Shown in pieces: positions 23,909 to 33,300 of a stretch of 50,390 nucleotides of DNA. The notes beneath the pieces are model-generated. The model made no database searches, had not been told where the DNA came from, and worked only from the letters and a program-made list of their open reading frames with translations. This DNA comes from Burkholderiales bacterium. Lineage in GTDB: Bacteria > Pseudomonadota > Gammaproteobacteria > Burkholderiales > Burkholderiaceae_C. The stretch is taken from positions 1 to 50,390 of the forward strand of contig JACPYV010000051.1 in NCBI GenBank assembly GCA_016195825.1. Direction: 5' to 3'. Position 1 is the stretch's first letter; every line of letters begins with the position of its first letter. Both the position numbers and the translations under genes were made by a program.

Positions 23909-24751
23909 ATGACAACAAACGACAACCAGGCCGTCACGACACCTCCCGGCGATCCCGTGGAGGCCATCGTGCGCGCGGCCGAGTCCGCGCTGACCGTGCG
24001 CCGTCGCTACCAGTTCTTCGTCTGGACGCAAAGCTACCTGAGCCGCCTCATCCCCCACCAGCTGGCCGTGTGCGGCAGCTATGACCGCGGCGCGCGCGAG
24101 CTGCTGTTCGACGTCTTCAACAGCGTCAGCCTGGAGCCGGCGCTGATGGACGCCCTGGGCGACGGGCGCAGCCTGCTGATGCAGCACTGGCAGGCCTGCT
24201 GGCTGGAGGGGCGCTGCAAGCCCACCGTGATCTCCACGGCAGGCCTGATCGCATCGCTCGGCCCCGTGCGCGATGCGCTGCTGGCCGCGCAGTTCCCCGC
24301 CGTCCTCGTGCATGGCGTGTCGCGCCCGCAGCGGCCCCAGGAGATCGAGAGCTTCTTCATCTTCGCCGCCCAGGATGGCGCCGCGCTGGCGGGCCATGCG
24401 GACCGGCTGGAGCTGCTGACGCCGCACATCCACGGCGCCTGGCAGCGCGTGCAGGCGGTGGAGCGCGACGTGGGCGTTGCCGGTGCGCCGCTGCCGCCGA
24501 CGATCCGGGTTGGCGGCGTCACCCAGCGCGAGCGCGAGATCCTCAGCTGGCTGCGCGAGGGCAAGAGCAACCAGCAGATCGCCGAGGAACTGGGCATCAG
24601 TGCGCTGACGGTGAAGAACCATGTGCAGAAGATCCTGCGCAAGCTCAACGCCTCCAACCGCGCACAGGCCGTGGCCCAGGCCATGTCGCTGCAACTGCTG
24701 GAACGGGTGCAAACGCCGGCGCTGGTGCCGCGGTCCCGCGTGACCCCCTAG
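23909..24751 (+). CDS. epsA: EpsA-type LuxR-family transcriptional regulator (PEP-CTERM/exopolysaccharide-associated)
   Basis: 280 residues from ATG 23909. The N-terminal half carries RRRYQFFVWTQSYLSRLIPHQLAVCGSYDR, the recognisable opening of the EpsA (XrtB/PEP-CTERM-associated) regulators. The C-terminus is a LuxR-type helix-turn-helix: VTQREREILSWLREGKSNQQIAEELGISALTVKNHVQKIL (about 205-265). There is no phosphoacceptor receiver and no recognisable autoinducer-binding motif, so the input signal is unknown. It follows the secretion operon by 133 bases and precedes PEP-CTERM protein genes. A shared upstream motif with gspG suggests that it controls, or is co-regulated with, the secretion operon. 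Confidence 0.85.
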   Translation: MTTNDNQAVTTPPGDPVEAIVRAAESALTVRRRYQFFVWTQSYLSRLIPHQLAVCGSYDRGARELLFDVFNSVSLEPALMDALGDGRSLLMQHWQACWLEGRCKPTVISTAGLIASLGPVRDALLAAQFPAVLVHGVSRPQRPQEIESFFIFAAQDGAALAGHADRLELLTPHIHGAWQRVQAVERDVGVAGAPLPPTIRVGGVTQREREILSWLREGKSNQQIAEELGISALTVKNHVQKILRKLNASNRAQAVAQAMSLQLLERVQTPALVPRSRVTP

Positions 24752-25007
24752 CACCCAGCCCCCGGGTTTGCCCGTAGTCCATTCGGACCGCGAAGGAAAT
24801 CACGGCCCGGTGCGGATGTCACCTGCGCCCACAAGAATGCCGTCAAACGATCTTGTCGGATCACTGCTCTTTGAACGCGGGTCAACCGACCCAGGCGCCC
24901 AAGGCCACCGCCGATCGCAACACGCGATCCAGGGGAGGCAGCCAGGCGTGACGGCACGCAGCCATACCGGTTGCGCGTCCCATCACTACTGACATCGGAG
25001 TATTTCC
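24752..25007. other. 256-base intergenic region upstream of the first PEP-CTERM gene
   Basis: This holds the promoter and leader of the PEP-CTERM gene at 25008. A GGAG Shine-Dalgarno lies at 24997-25000. Short inverted repeats (GTCC-ATTC-GGAC near 24778) are too weak to call. No copy of the gspG/epsA motif and no convincing sigma-54 element (GG-N10-GC with flanking match) were found. Confidence 0.5.
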
Positions 25008-25739
25008 ATGAAGCTCAAGACCCTCGCCCTGGCCGCCCTCGTGGCCGTCGCCGCTCCTTCGTTCGCAGCCGTCCAAATCGGCGGCAACATCGGCCAAGCC
25101 GAATACGTGTTCATCGCCACCAACGCTGCCGGTTCCTACTTCCAGGACCTGGGCGTCTCGACGGGCACCATCGAAACCAACTGGGGCAAGACCTTCAGCC
25201 AGGCCGTCGCCGGCACCGAGTGGAACAAGTTCCTGGCCTTCGGCGGCACGAACACACAGTGGGCCATCATCGCCGCCCAGCCCCTGGCCGACGGCTTCAC
25301 GCCCGGTGAAATCAACGCCTGGACGACGGTCTACGCCAACCAGGCCCTGGGCACCATCCAGAACTCGCAGTCCAACGACGGCACCAACAACCTGGCCGTC
25401 AAGTTCCAGGTCAACGACAACAAGGCCAGCCCCAAGAGCGCCAACAACCGTCTGGCCGCTGCCTTCGGCACCTCGGCCTACATCGACAACGGCGAAACTT
25501 CCTTCAACGGCTTCTTCAACGCCCGCAACACGGTCGGCACGGTCGCCAAGATGGTTTACCTGACCCCGTCGAACGAAGTCTCCGACGCTGCATCGCAGTT
25601 CACCGTGCTTGCCAGCACTGCCAAGTTCGACGGCACCAACGTGACCATCACGACCGCCGTTCCCGAACCCAGCAGCTACGCCATGCTGGTTGCCGGCCTG
25701 GCCGCCGTCGGCTTCGTGGCTCGCCGCCGCAAGGCCTGA
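25008..25739 (+). CDS. PEP-CTERM sorting-domain exported protein
   Basis: 243 residues. Sec signal peptide (about 1-21, APSFA|AVQIGG). The body is Asn/Gly/Ser-rich with EYVFIATNAAGSYFQDLGVS and NTQWAIIAAQPL, of unknown function. The C-terminus is a clear PEP-CTERM signal: VPEPS at 218-222, hydrophobic AMLVAGLAAVGFVA, then RRRKA. Such tails are recognised by exosortases, which are not in this window. The body shares layout with the PEP-CTERM protein at 27472 (a DLG-V/F motif, then a W-K/N core and WxI), so they are probably paralogues. GGAG precedes the ATG by 7 bases. Rare-codon-free, A/C-ending codons suggest strong expression. Confidence 0.9.
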   Translation: MKLKTLALAALVAVAAPSFAAVQIGGNIGQAEYVFIATNAAGSYFQDLGVSTGTIETNWGKTFSQAVAGTEWNKFLAFGGTNTQWAIIAAQPLADGFTPGEINAWTTVYANQALGTIQNSQSNDGTNNLAVKFQVNDNKASPKSANNRLAAAFGTSAYIDNGETSFNGFFNARNTVGTVAKMVYLTPSNEVSDAASQFTVLASTAKFDGTNVTITTAVPEPSSYAMLVAGLAAVGFVARRRKA

Positions 25740-25746
25740 TTGACCT

Positions 25747-25765
25747 GCCGGGCCTGGTGCCCGGC
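25747..25765 (+). terminator. Hairpin after the first PEP-CTERM gene
   Basis: GCCGGGC (25747-25753) and GCCCGGC (25759-25765) form a 7-bp perfect stem with a CTGGT loop, 8 bases past the stop. It is followed by TTCC only. It may attenuate rather than fully end transcription before the gene at 25851. Confidence 0.5.
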
Positions 25766-25850
25766 TTCCACAGATCGACGCCAGCCGCCCCCTTCAGCGG
25801 GTCGGGCTGGCGGAGCTCTGCCCGACAGACACCCACCGAAAGCATTCACC

Positions 25851-27299
25851 ATGAAGCTCCGCTCCTCCCTGATCGCCCTGGCTTGCCTCGCCTCCTTCGG
25901 CGCTGCCCACGCATTGACCCCGGCCGAGATCGTCACCGCCCGCGGCGACGGCTCGCTGAAGGAAGTCCGCCTGGCCGGCGCCTCCGCGCTGCGCCTGCTG
26001 GTCGGCGCCTACATTCAGGCCGACCTGGCCGATGCGAGCACCTTCGACGTCTTCTTCGACTCGACCGCCGGCTCCAACTACCGCGCCTACTCGTTCAAGA
26101 CCAAGGTCGTCATCGGCACCTGGCCCGTCGGCACGCCGGTCGTCATCTACAAGCGTGACGCTGGTGGCTCGGCCCAGGGCGTGACGCCGCTGGTGAATGC
26201 CGACGCGACCCAGACCCACATGCTGATCGACGGCAGCTGCACGACCGGCACTGGCCCGTCGCCCGCGACCGACATTCAGAAGGCTGGCTTCATTTGTGCC
26301 AGCACCACCCCCGCACTGGCCCACGCCGGCTTCTCCGACGTTGAACCGGCACTGCTGCAGGCTGTCATCAACGGTGGCACCGGCCTGGACACCTCCAGCC
26401 TTGACGCCGCTGGCTTCGTGCAGAACATCTTCGCCGTCGGCGTGAACAAGAAGCTCTACCTGGCCCTGCAAAAGGCCCAGGGTCTCGTGGCCGCCAACGC
26501 CACCGCCATCGACGAATCGGCCGCCGCCCAGCCCAGCATCCCCAAGACCTTCATCGCCGGCGCACTGACCGGCCAGATCCTGGGCAGCGCGGCCAGCAAG
26601 AAGGGCTGGAACCTGCTGATTCCCAGCTCGGTCGACAGCAACATCAACAACAAGCGCGTCAACGTTTGCCGCCGCACGCCGGGCTCGGGCACGCAAGCCG
26701 CGTCCAACGTCTACTTCGCCAACAACCCCTGCGGCGGTTCGACCAACCAATTCACGCCGACGGCTGGCACGACCAGCGCCACGCTGGCAGTCACCGGCTC
26801 GATCACCACGCTGCAGAACAGCAGCACCGGCGCGGTCGAAACCTGCCTGGGCAACGTCGAAGCGCTGGCCGACGGCACCGGCGGCGGCTACGCCTTCGGC
26901 GTGCTGGGTCGTGAGAACAACCCGCAAGCCATTGTCAACGGCGTGCCGAGCGAAAAGGGCTATCGCTACGTCAAACTCAGCGGTGCCACGCCCAGCCGTG
27001 CCGCGCTGATCTCCGGCGAGTACGACTTCGCCGTTGAAGCCTCGATGCAGTGGCCCAAGTCCGACGCCAGCAACGCGCCGGCCGCCGACATCCTGGCCCT
27101 GCTGACCAAGATGCGCAGCGAAATGGGCAAGGCCGCCATCCTGCAAGGTCTGGACGCCGACCTGCAGAACGGCCTGGCGGCTCTGCCGTCCACTGTCACC
27201 GGTGCCTGGGCTGACCTCGATGCGACGACCAAGAGCTTCACCTCGCACACCAACCGCATCAGCGCCAACAGCTGCTCCTTTGTGCGCATGACGAAGTAA
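25851..27299 (+). CDS. Exported protein of unknown function, possible periplasmic-binding-protein-like fold
   Basis: 482 residues from ATG 25851, with a Sec signal (MKLRSSLIALACLASFGAAHA|LTP). VRLAGASALRLLVGAYIQ near the N-terminus and VVIYKRDAGGSAQGVTPLV recall the ligand loops of type 2 phosphate-binding-like proteins (GASA..., GGSxxG), but no full family match is claimed. About four Cys in the body and no C-terminal anchor: it lacks the PEP-CTERM tail of both neighbours. Codon use resembles the preceding PEP-CTERM gene, suggesting good expression. A strong hairpin at 27346 follows. It could be a soluble partner or substrate of the adjacent export systems. Confidence 0.7.
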   Translation: MKLRSSLIALACLASFGAAHALTPAEIVTARGDGSLKEVRLAGASALRLLVGAYIQADLADASTFDVFFDSTAGSNYRAYSFKTKVVIGTWPVGTPVVIYKRDAGGSAQGVTPLVNADATQTHMLIDGSCTTGTGPSPATDIQKAGFICASTTPALAHAGFSDVEPALLQAVINGGTGLDTSSLDAAGFVQNIFAVGVNKKLYLALQKAQGLVAANATAIDESAAAQPSIPKTFIAGALTGQILGSAASKKGWNLLIPSSVDSNINNKRVNVCRRTPGSGTQAASNVYFANNPCGGSTNQFTPTAGTTSATLAVTGSITTLQNSSTGAVETCLGNVEALADGTGGGYAFGVLGRENNPQAIVNGVPSEKGYRYVKLSGATPSRAALISGEYDFAVEASMQWPKSDASNAPAADILALLTKMRSEMGKAAILQGLDADLQNGLAALPSTVTGAWADLDATTKSFTSHTNRISANSCSFVRMTK

Positions 27300-27345
27300 G
27301 CACGGCACTGCCCAGGCCGCCGCGAGGTGTCCTGGGGCGCACCAC

Positions 27346-27379
27346 GCGCCGGGAGCGACCACGCTTCCGGCGCTCTCGT
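27346..27379 (+). terminator. Strong terminator-like hairpin after the exported protein gene
   Basis: GCGCCGGGAGCG (27346-27357) pairs with CGCTTCCGGCGC (27362-27373), 12 bp with one G-U pair, around an ACCA loop, followed by TCTCGTT. It lies 47 bases past the stop. Confidence 0.65.
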
Positions 27380-27471
27380 TCGCAGAGCCATCTGCCATGT
27401 GCACGCCCGCCCACTGCATATCGCCGATTGCTCCCTCAGCCTGAAACCCGGTCTCCCATCCGCTGATCGCC

Positions 27472-28614
27472 ATGAACACTGCCCGCCTGACCCTGGCTTT
27501 TCTCTCGACCACCCTCGCACTGGCCTCGCAAGTTGCGCACGCCGACATCCAGATCGGTGACGCAACCAGCGCAAGCGCCGCTGCTGGCACCAACCTGCCC
27601 GAGCTGGTGCTAATGGTCTGGGACCCGGTCGCCAAGGTGTCCTACAGCAAAGACCTCGGCGTCTTTGCCTATGCCGACCACTACGCCGACGGCAACACGG
27701 GGAAGAACCTGTTCGTGTTCGGCCAGCAGGACGCCGGCTACCAGAAGCTGTGGGCGCCCTTGAACACCGACCCGCTGTTCCAGCAGTTCCTTTCCCTGTC
27801 TGGGAGTGTCACCAACCAGATCTGGGGAATCATGGGAGTGCAGACGAATGCCGAGCTGGACAGCCAGGCGGGCTTCCGCACGGCGTTCTTCACGCTGAAC
27901 TCCGGCAGCCAGGCTTCTGGCCAGCGCAACCCGAACTACTCCTCTCTGGTGGGAACGGATGCCAACGGCACCCCGCTCAGCCCCGGCGCCATCTTCAACA
28001 ACAGCGAGTTCGGCGACGCGGTTGGCAACTTCACGACCTTTGCAGGCAACCTCAACAACGCAGTTGGCAATCTCGCCAACAACACCCATCAATGCGTCAG
28101 CGTCCCGTCACGCTGCGCCGGCGCCAATGCAGCCATCGTCGATGGGTCCAGCCTCGACGGCCTCACATCGTCCGGCTACGCCGGAACGCTCCTCCAGGCC
28201 AGCGGTGCGCTCGTCGCCAACGGGCACGGCAGCATCACGAACCCGGTGGGGAAGTCCTCCTGGTTCTACAGCGCGACGACCAGCAGCGACGTCTCCGACA
28301 TCGCGCCGACGGTTGACGAATTCGACAATCTCGCCCACGACGCCTACTGGGGCCTGGGTGTCGACAGCAACGGCAACTACATCCTCAGCTACACGCTGGA
28401 AGCCGCGCTGACGCAAACGCAGACGGCCCAAGGTGCGTTGCTGCGCCTGCGCACCGACTTCGCCGCCAGCTACGGCCGCACGCGGCTGATCACCGTGCCC
28501 GGCGGTGACTCGCTCAACCTGGGCAACGTCACGGCCGTGCCCGAGCCGTCGACCTGGGGCTTGATGGGATTGGGCCTGGCCGTGCTGGCCGCCCGCGCGC
28601 GTCGACGCACCTGA
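27472..28614 (+). CDS. PEP-CTERM sorting-domain exported protein
   Basis: 380 residues. Sec signal (about 1-23, VAHA|DIQIG). The mature protein begins DIQIGDATS like the VQIGG start of the PEP-CTERM protein at 25008, and shares with it a SYSKDLGVFAYAD-type motif and NQIWGIMGVQ, so the two look paralogous with an extra middle section here. A Cys pair (CVSVPSRC) may form a small disulfide loop. The C-terminus is VPEPS at 356-360, WGLMGLGLAVLAA and ARRRT, a complete PEP-CTERM signal. Function of the body is unknown. It is probably sorted to the outer surface or matrix. Confidence 0.9.
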   Translation: MNTARLTLAFLSTTLALASQVAHADIQIGDATSASAAAGTNLPELVLMVWDPVAKVSYSKDLGVFAYADHYADGNTGKNLFVFGQQDAGYQKLWAPLNTDPLFQQFLSLSGSVTNQIWGIMGVQTNAELDSQAGFRTAFFTLNSGSQASGQRNPNYSSLVGTDANGTPLSPGAIFNNSEFGDAVGNFTTFAGNLNNAVGNLANNTHQCVSVPSRCAGANAAIVDGSSLDGLTSSGYAGTLLQASGALVANGHGSITNPVGKSSWFYSATTSSDVSDIAPTVDEFDNLAHDAYWGLGVDSNGNYILSYTLEAALTQTQTAQGALLRLRTDFAASYGRTRLITVPGGDSLNLGNVTAVPEPSTWGLMGLGLAVLAARARRRT

Positions 28615-28622
28615 ATCTCGCG

Positions 28623-28640
28623 GCGGCGGTGCCGCTTTTT
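28623..28640 (+). terminator. Rho-independent terminator after the second PEP-CTERM gene
   Basis: GCGGC (28623-28627), GGT loop, GCCGC (28631-28635), then TTTTT (28636-28640), 9 bases past the stop. It separates the PEP-CTERM gene from the two-partner secretion genes. Confidence 0.65.
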
Positions 28641-28676
28641 CACGACCGCTTCACCCGCCCTCGGGACACTGTTTTC

Positions 28677-30326
28677 ATGGATGCCGGTTCGATGCGCGCC
28701 CGCTTGCGGGCGCGCTGCCTCTTGCTGTTTGCAATCGCTGTGGTGCTGTGCGCCGGCAGCCTGCCCGCCTTTGCTCAAGCTGCATTGCGCTTCGACATCC
28801 TCGAGTTCGAGATCGAAGGCAACACGCGGCTGAACGCCGCACAGGTGGAGGCCGCCGTCATGCCCTTCATGGGCGAGGCCCGCGACATGACCGCCATCGA
28901 GGGCGCGCGCGCGGCGCTGGAGAAGGCCTACCAGAGCGCCGGCTTCCTGACCGTGTTCGTCGACGTGCCCGAGCAGCGCATCGATGGCGGCCTGGTGCGC
29001 CTGACGGTGCTGGAAGGCCGCGTCGACAAGCTCTACGTGACCGGCTCTCGCTACTTCGACCAGGGCCGAATTCGCGCGGTGGCGACCGAACTGGCCGAGG
29101 GCAAGGTGCCCAACTTCAACGTCGTGCAGCAGCAGGTCGCCGCACTCAGCCAGACACCCGAGCGCCGCGTGCAGCCGGTGCTTCGGCCGGGCCGCGAGCC
29201 GGGAACCGTGGAGGCCGAACTCAAGGTCAGCGACAAGCTGCCCTTCGGTGGCAGCGCAGAGATCAACAACGCCGCCGCAGCCGGTACCGAATCGCTGCGT
29301 GCCGCCGTCAACCTGCACTACGACAACCTCTTCCAGCTCGGCCACTCGCTGTCACTGACCGCGCTGACCGCGCCGATGCGGCCCAGCCAGTCGCAGGTCC
29401 TGGTGCTGAACTACCTGGTGCCGCTGGACGACAGCGCATCGCTGAGCTTCAGCGCAGTCAACTCCAGCAGCGACGTCGACAGCCTGGGCGGCACGCGCGT
29501 GCTGGGCAAAGGCACCACGCTGTCCTGGCGCTATGGCCTCAACAGCATCGACACGAATGCGGCCCACGGCGTGTCGCTGGGCTTCGACGTGAAGGACCTG
29601 AAGGAAGACGTGCACACCAGCGCCGGCACCATCGGCTCACCGCTGCGCTATGCACCACTGCAGGCGGCCTACAACGGCAGTTGGTGGGGTGACTGGGGGC
29701 AGCAACAGCTCAACGCCAACGCTGTGTTCGGCCTGCGCCCGGTGTGGCGGCAGACCCGCACGGACTGCCAGTTGGCCGACGGCAGCTTCGGCGTCGCGGA
29801 CCAGTTCGCCTGCAAGCGCCGCGGCGCGGACGGCGGCTTCACGACCTTCAAGCTCGACTGGCGCGGCAGCCGCCGCATCGGCCCCACCGAATGGGCGCTG
29901 CGCGTCGGCGGCCAGCTCGCCAGCCAGCCGCTGGTCAGCGCCGAGCAGTTCTCAGTGGGCGGCGCGGACTCCGTACGCGGCTATGCCGAGGGCGCCGTGT
30001 CGGCCGACTACGGCGTGCTGGCGTCATTCGAGCTGCGCAGCCGCAACCTCGCGCCAGACCTGCTCAAGGCTTTTGACGGCGCCAACCTGCCACCCTTCAC
30101 CGAGCTGGTGGTGTTCGGTTTCGGCGACGTGGCCCGCGTGGCGCTGATCGAGCCCGAGCCCGGCCAGCCCCACCGCAGCACGTTGCTGGGCACCGGCGTG
30201 GGCATACGGCTGGGCCTGCAGCCAGGCCTGAGCCTGGCGCTGGACTGGGCGCGTCGCCACCGCGATGTCGCCGGCCGCAGCTTGCCCACCGAGCGCATCC
30301 ATGTGCGCGCCGCCCTGCGTTTCTAG
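28677..30326 (+). CDS. TpsB-type outer-membrane transporter (ShlB/FhaC/HecB family)
   Basis: 549 residues from ATG 28677 (MDAGSMRARLRARCLLLFAI); ATG 28692 is also possible. Signal peptide ends near AFAQA. POTRA domains follow (FEIEGNTRLNAAQVEAAVMPF, then VRLTVLEGRVDKLYVTGSRYF), and then a 16-strand barrel region with VNLHYDNLFQLGHSLSLTALT. The functional VRGY motif (V433-Y436 in GGADSVRGYAEG) of the plug loop and the C-terminal Phe ending (HVRAALRF) typical of Omp85-superfamily barrels are present. It should secrete the TpsA encoded 9 bases downstream across the outer membrane. No own regulator is visible. Confidence 0.93.
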   Translation: MDAGSMRARLRARCLLLFAIAVVLCAGSLPAFAQAALRFDILEFEIEGNTRLNAAQVEAAVMPFMGEARDMTAIEGARAALEKAYQSAGFLTVFVDVPEQRIDGGLVRLTVLEGRVDKLYVTGSRYFDQGRIRAVATELAEGKVPNFNVVQQQVAALSQTPERRVQPVLRPGREPGTVEAELKVSDKLPFGGSAEINNAAAAGTESLRAAVNLHYDNLFQLGHSLSLTALTAPMRPSQSQVLVLNYLVPLDDSASLSFSAVNSSSDVDSLGGTRVLGKGTTLSWRYGLNSIDTNAAHGVSLGFDVKDLKEDVHTSAGTIGSPLRYAPLQAAYNGSWWGDWGQQQLNANAVFGLRPVWRQTRTDCQLADGSFGVADQFACKRRGADGGFTTFKLDWRGSRRIGPTEWALRVGGQLASQPLVSAEQFSVGGADSVRGYAEGAVSADYGVLASFELRSRNLAPDLLKAFDGANLPPFTELVVFGFGDVARVALIEPEPGQPHRSTLLGTGVGIRLGLQPGLSLALDWARRHRDVAGRSLPTERIHVRAALRF

Positions 30327-30335
30327 AGCCGCGTC

Positions 30336-33300
30336 ATGTCCAAGACCGCAGTACCGTCCAAGACCGCCCTCCTGCTAACGCCGCTCGTCGCCGCGCTGGC
30401 GGCCAGCCTGCCGCTGGCCGCGCTGGCGCAGGCTGCCGTGGCTGCGCCGCCGCCGTTCAAAGTGCCGCAGCAGGCGGCCGGCTGGCGCGTCTATGGCAGC
30501 GGCGCTGCCGCGCCGGTGAACACGGCCAACGGCCGTGGTGGCGTGGACATGGCGATCAGCCAGACCAGCCAGCGCGCGATCTACAACTGGCAGAGCTTCG
30601 ACATCGCCGCCGACAGCTCCGTCACCTTCGACATGGCGCTGGCCGGCTCCAGCGCGCTGAACCGCATCGCCAGCGTCAGCCCCAGCCTGATCTTCGGCCA
30701 GCTCAAGGCCACCAACGGCGGCGAGATCCTGCTCTACAACCGCAACGGCATCCTATTCGGCAAGGACGCACGCGTGGACGTGGGTGCGTTGATGGCGACG
30801 ACGCTGGCGCCAAAGGATACCGACTACGTCAACGGCTTCGTCACCAACATCACCGGTGCCGCGCCCGCGCTGCGCTACGACGGCGCGGCAGCCGACTACG
30901 TCGACGCGAAGAACTTCATCCGCGTCGAGCCCGGCGCCGAAATAAAGACCGGTGAAGGCGGGCGCATCCAGCTCTACGCCAAGCGCGTGGAGAACGCCGG
31001 CACGCTGACTGCGCCCGGTGGGCAGGTCATCCTCGGTGCCGGTGCCGAGGTCTTCTACAAACTGCCCACGGCAGAGCCGCTGTACGCCTCCGAGGCCAAC
31101 CCCAACGTGCCGGCGCTGCGTGGCCTGCTCGTCGAGGTGGGCCGTGGCGATCTGGCTTCCGGCGAGGGTCAGGTCGGCAACAGCGGCACCATCAACGTGC
31201 CACGCGGCAACGCCACGCTGGTGGGTCTGGCCGTCAACCAGGCCGGCCGCATCAGCGCCACGACCAGCGTGTCGCAGAACGGCTCCATCTTGCTGCTGGC
31301 GCAAGGCGATGCCAGCACCACGCACGCGGACACCGGTGCGCCGGTGACGGTCAGTGAAGAGATCTACAAGCGCCCCGTCCGCAGCGGCACACTGACGCTG
31401 GCGGCCGGCAGCGTCACGGAGATTGCGCCCGAGAACAGCGGCGCCGACGGCAAGCCGCTCACCAACGACGACAACGCCACCTTCACGCGCTCGCGGCTTC
31501 ACCTCGGTGGCAGCCTCATCGACGTGCAGGGCCGCATCACCGCCCCGGGCGCGCGAGCCGAGGTCCGCGCACTGACCACACCCGACTTCAACGCCGACCT
31601 CGTCACCGGCCGGCCGCTGAACGCCACCGCTGGCCGCATGCTGATCGGCGCCAACGCCAACATCGACCTCGCCGGCACCACCGACACGACGCTCAGCGTC
31701 GCGCGCAATTTCGTCACCACCGAGCTGCTGGGCAGCAACGACCTGAAGGACGCGCCGCTGCAGAAGGACGGTCTGCTCTACCGCAACAAGGTCACGCTGG
31801 ACATCCGCCAGGCCTCGCCCATCCTGGGCGACCTGGCCAACTACCGTGCCAGCGTGCAGCGCAGCGCGAGCGAACGGCTGGCCAGCGGCGGCAGCCTGCG
31901 TGTCATCGCCGGCGAGGCCGTGCTGGCCCAGGCCGGCTCGTCCGTGAAGGTGGACGGCGGCAAGGTCACCTACACCGATGCCCTGGTGTCGCCCACCCAG
32001 CTCTTCAGCGCCGCCGGCACGGCCTACACGCTGAGCACCGCGCCCAAGGACCTGGTCTACACGGCCATTGCCAACGCCGGAACTGCCAAGGCCCGCTACG
32101 ACCGCTGGGGCCCCATGGTCAGCTACGGCGCCGTCAGCCCCGCACGGCTGGAGAGCGGCTACGTGGACGGTCAGGCCGGCGGCAGCCTGACACTGATCGC
32201 ACCCCAGGTCGTGCTGGACGGCCAGTTGCATGGGAGCACGGAGCTGGGCACCCGCCAGCGCCTGGGCCAGGACGCACGCGCGGCCGCCGCCCAGCTCGTC
32301 ATCGGCGCGCTGCAGCACAACGACGCCTTCGGCAGCGGCAGCTACGCCGGTGCCGTGCTGGGCCGCTTCGCGCTGGCGACGGCCGACGCGCCACGGCTGG
32401 GTGCAGACGCCAACCCCGCGTCACTGGACGGCATCGCCTCCGGCCTGTCGCTGGACACGCTGCGCCAGTCGGGCTTCGGCGCCGTCAGCATCACCGCCGT
32501 GGGCGACGTGAAGCTGGAGGGCAACGTCGAACTGCCCGCCCTGGGCCTGCTGCGCCTGCAATCGGAGCACGGCACGGTCGCCGTCGCCGGCTCGGTACGC
32601 GCCACCGGCGGCCAGGTCACGTTGCGCAGCCTGACCGGCGACGTCAACGTCGCCGAGGCCGTGAAGCTCGACGTCTCCGGTGCCTGGGTCAACGCCGCGC
32701 TGGACCCGCTGCTGCGCAACTCTGCACCGAGCGCGGCCATCGCCGGCGGCAGCCTCGGCCTGCAGGCCGGCCACGACCTGACGCTGGCCAGCGGCAGCGT
32801 GCTGGACGTGTCGGGCGGCGGCCTCGTCACCACCGGCCAGACGGTCACCGGCGGCGCCGCCGGCAGCCTCGCCCTCAGCGCCGGATCGCCGGTAGCCACG
32901 CCACTGGCTCCGGGCGAACTGCGGCTGGACGCCGGGCTGCTCGGCCACTCGCTGACGCAAGGCGGCAGCCTCAGCGTGAGCGCGCCGGCACTGCGCTTCG
33001 GCAGCGTGGCGCCGGCTGCCGGCGACCCGGCTGGCCTGCTGCGGCTGCAGGCTGATTTTCTGAACCAGGGCGGCTTCCAGAACTTCGCGTTCGAGGGCCG
33101 CGAGTCGGTGACCGTACAGGCTGGCACCACGCTGGCGCCGCGTCTGCAGCTCTGGCAGACCTCGGCCGCCAGCCGCTTCCAGGCCAGCGGCAGCGCCACC
33201 TGGCGCAGCACACTGTCCATCGGCGAGCCGCTGCTGGGCTATGCCCGGCCCGTGAACCTCAGCCTGTCATCCGGCGGCTACGGGGCCGCGCTGGCTGAGG

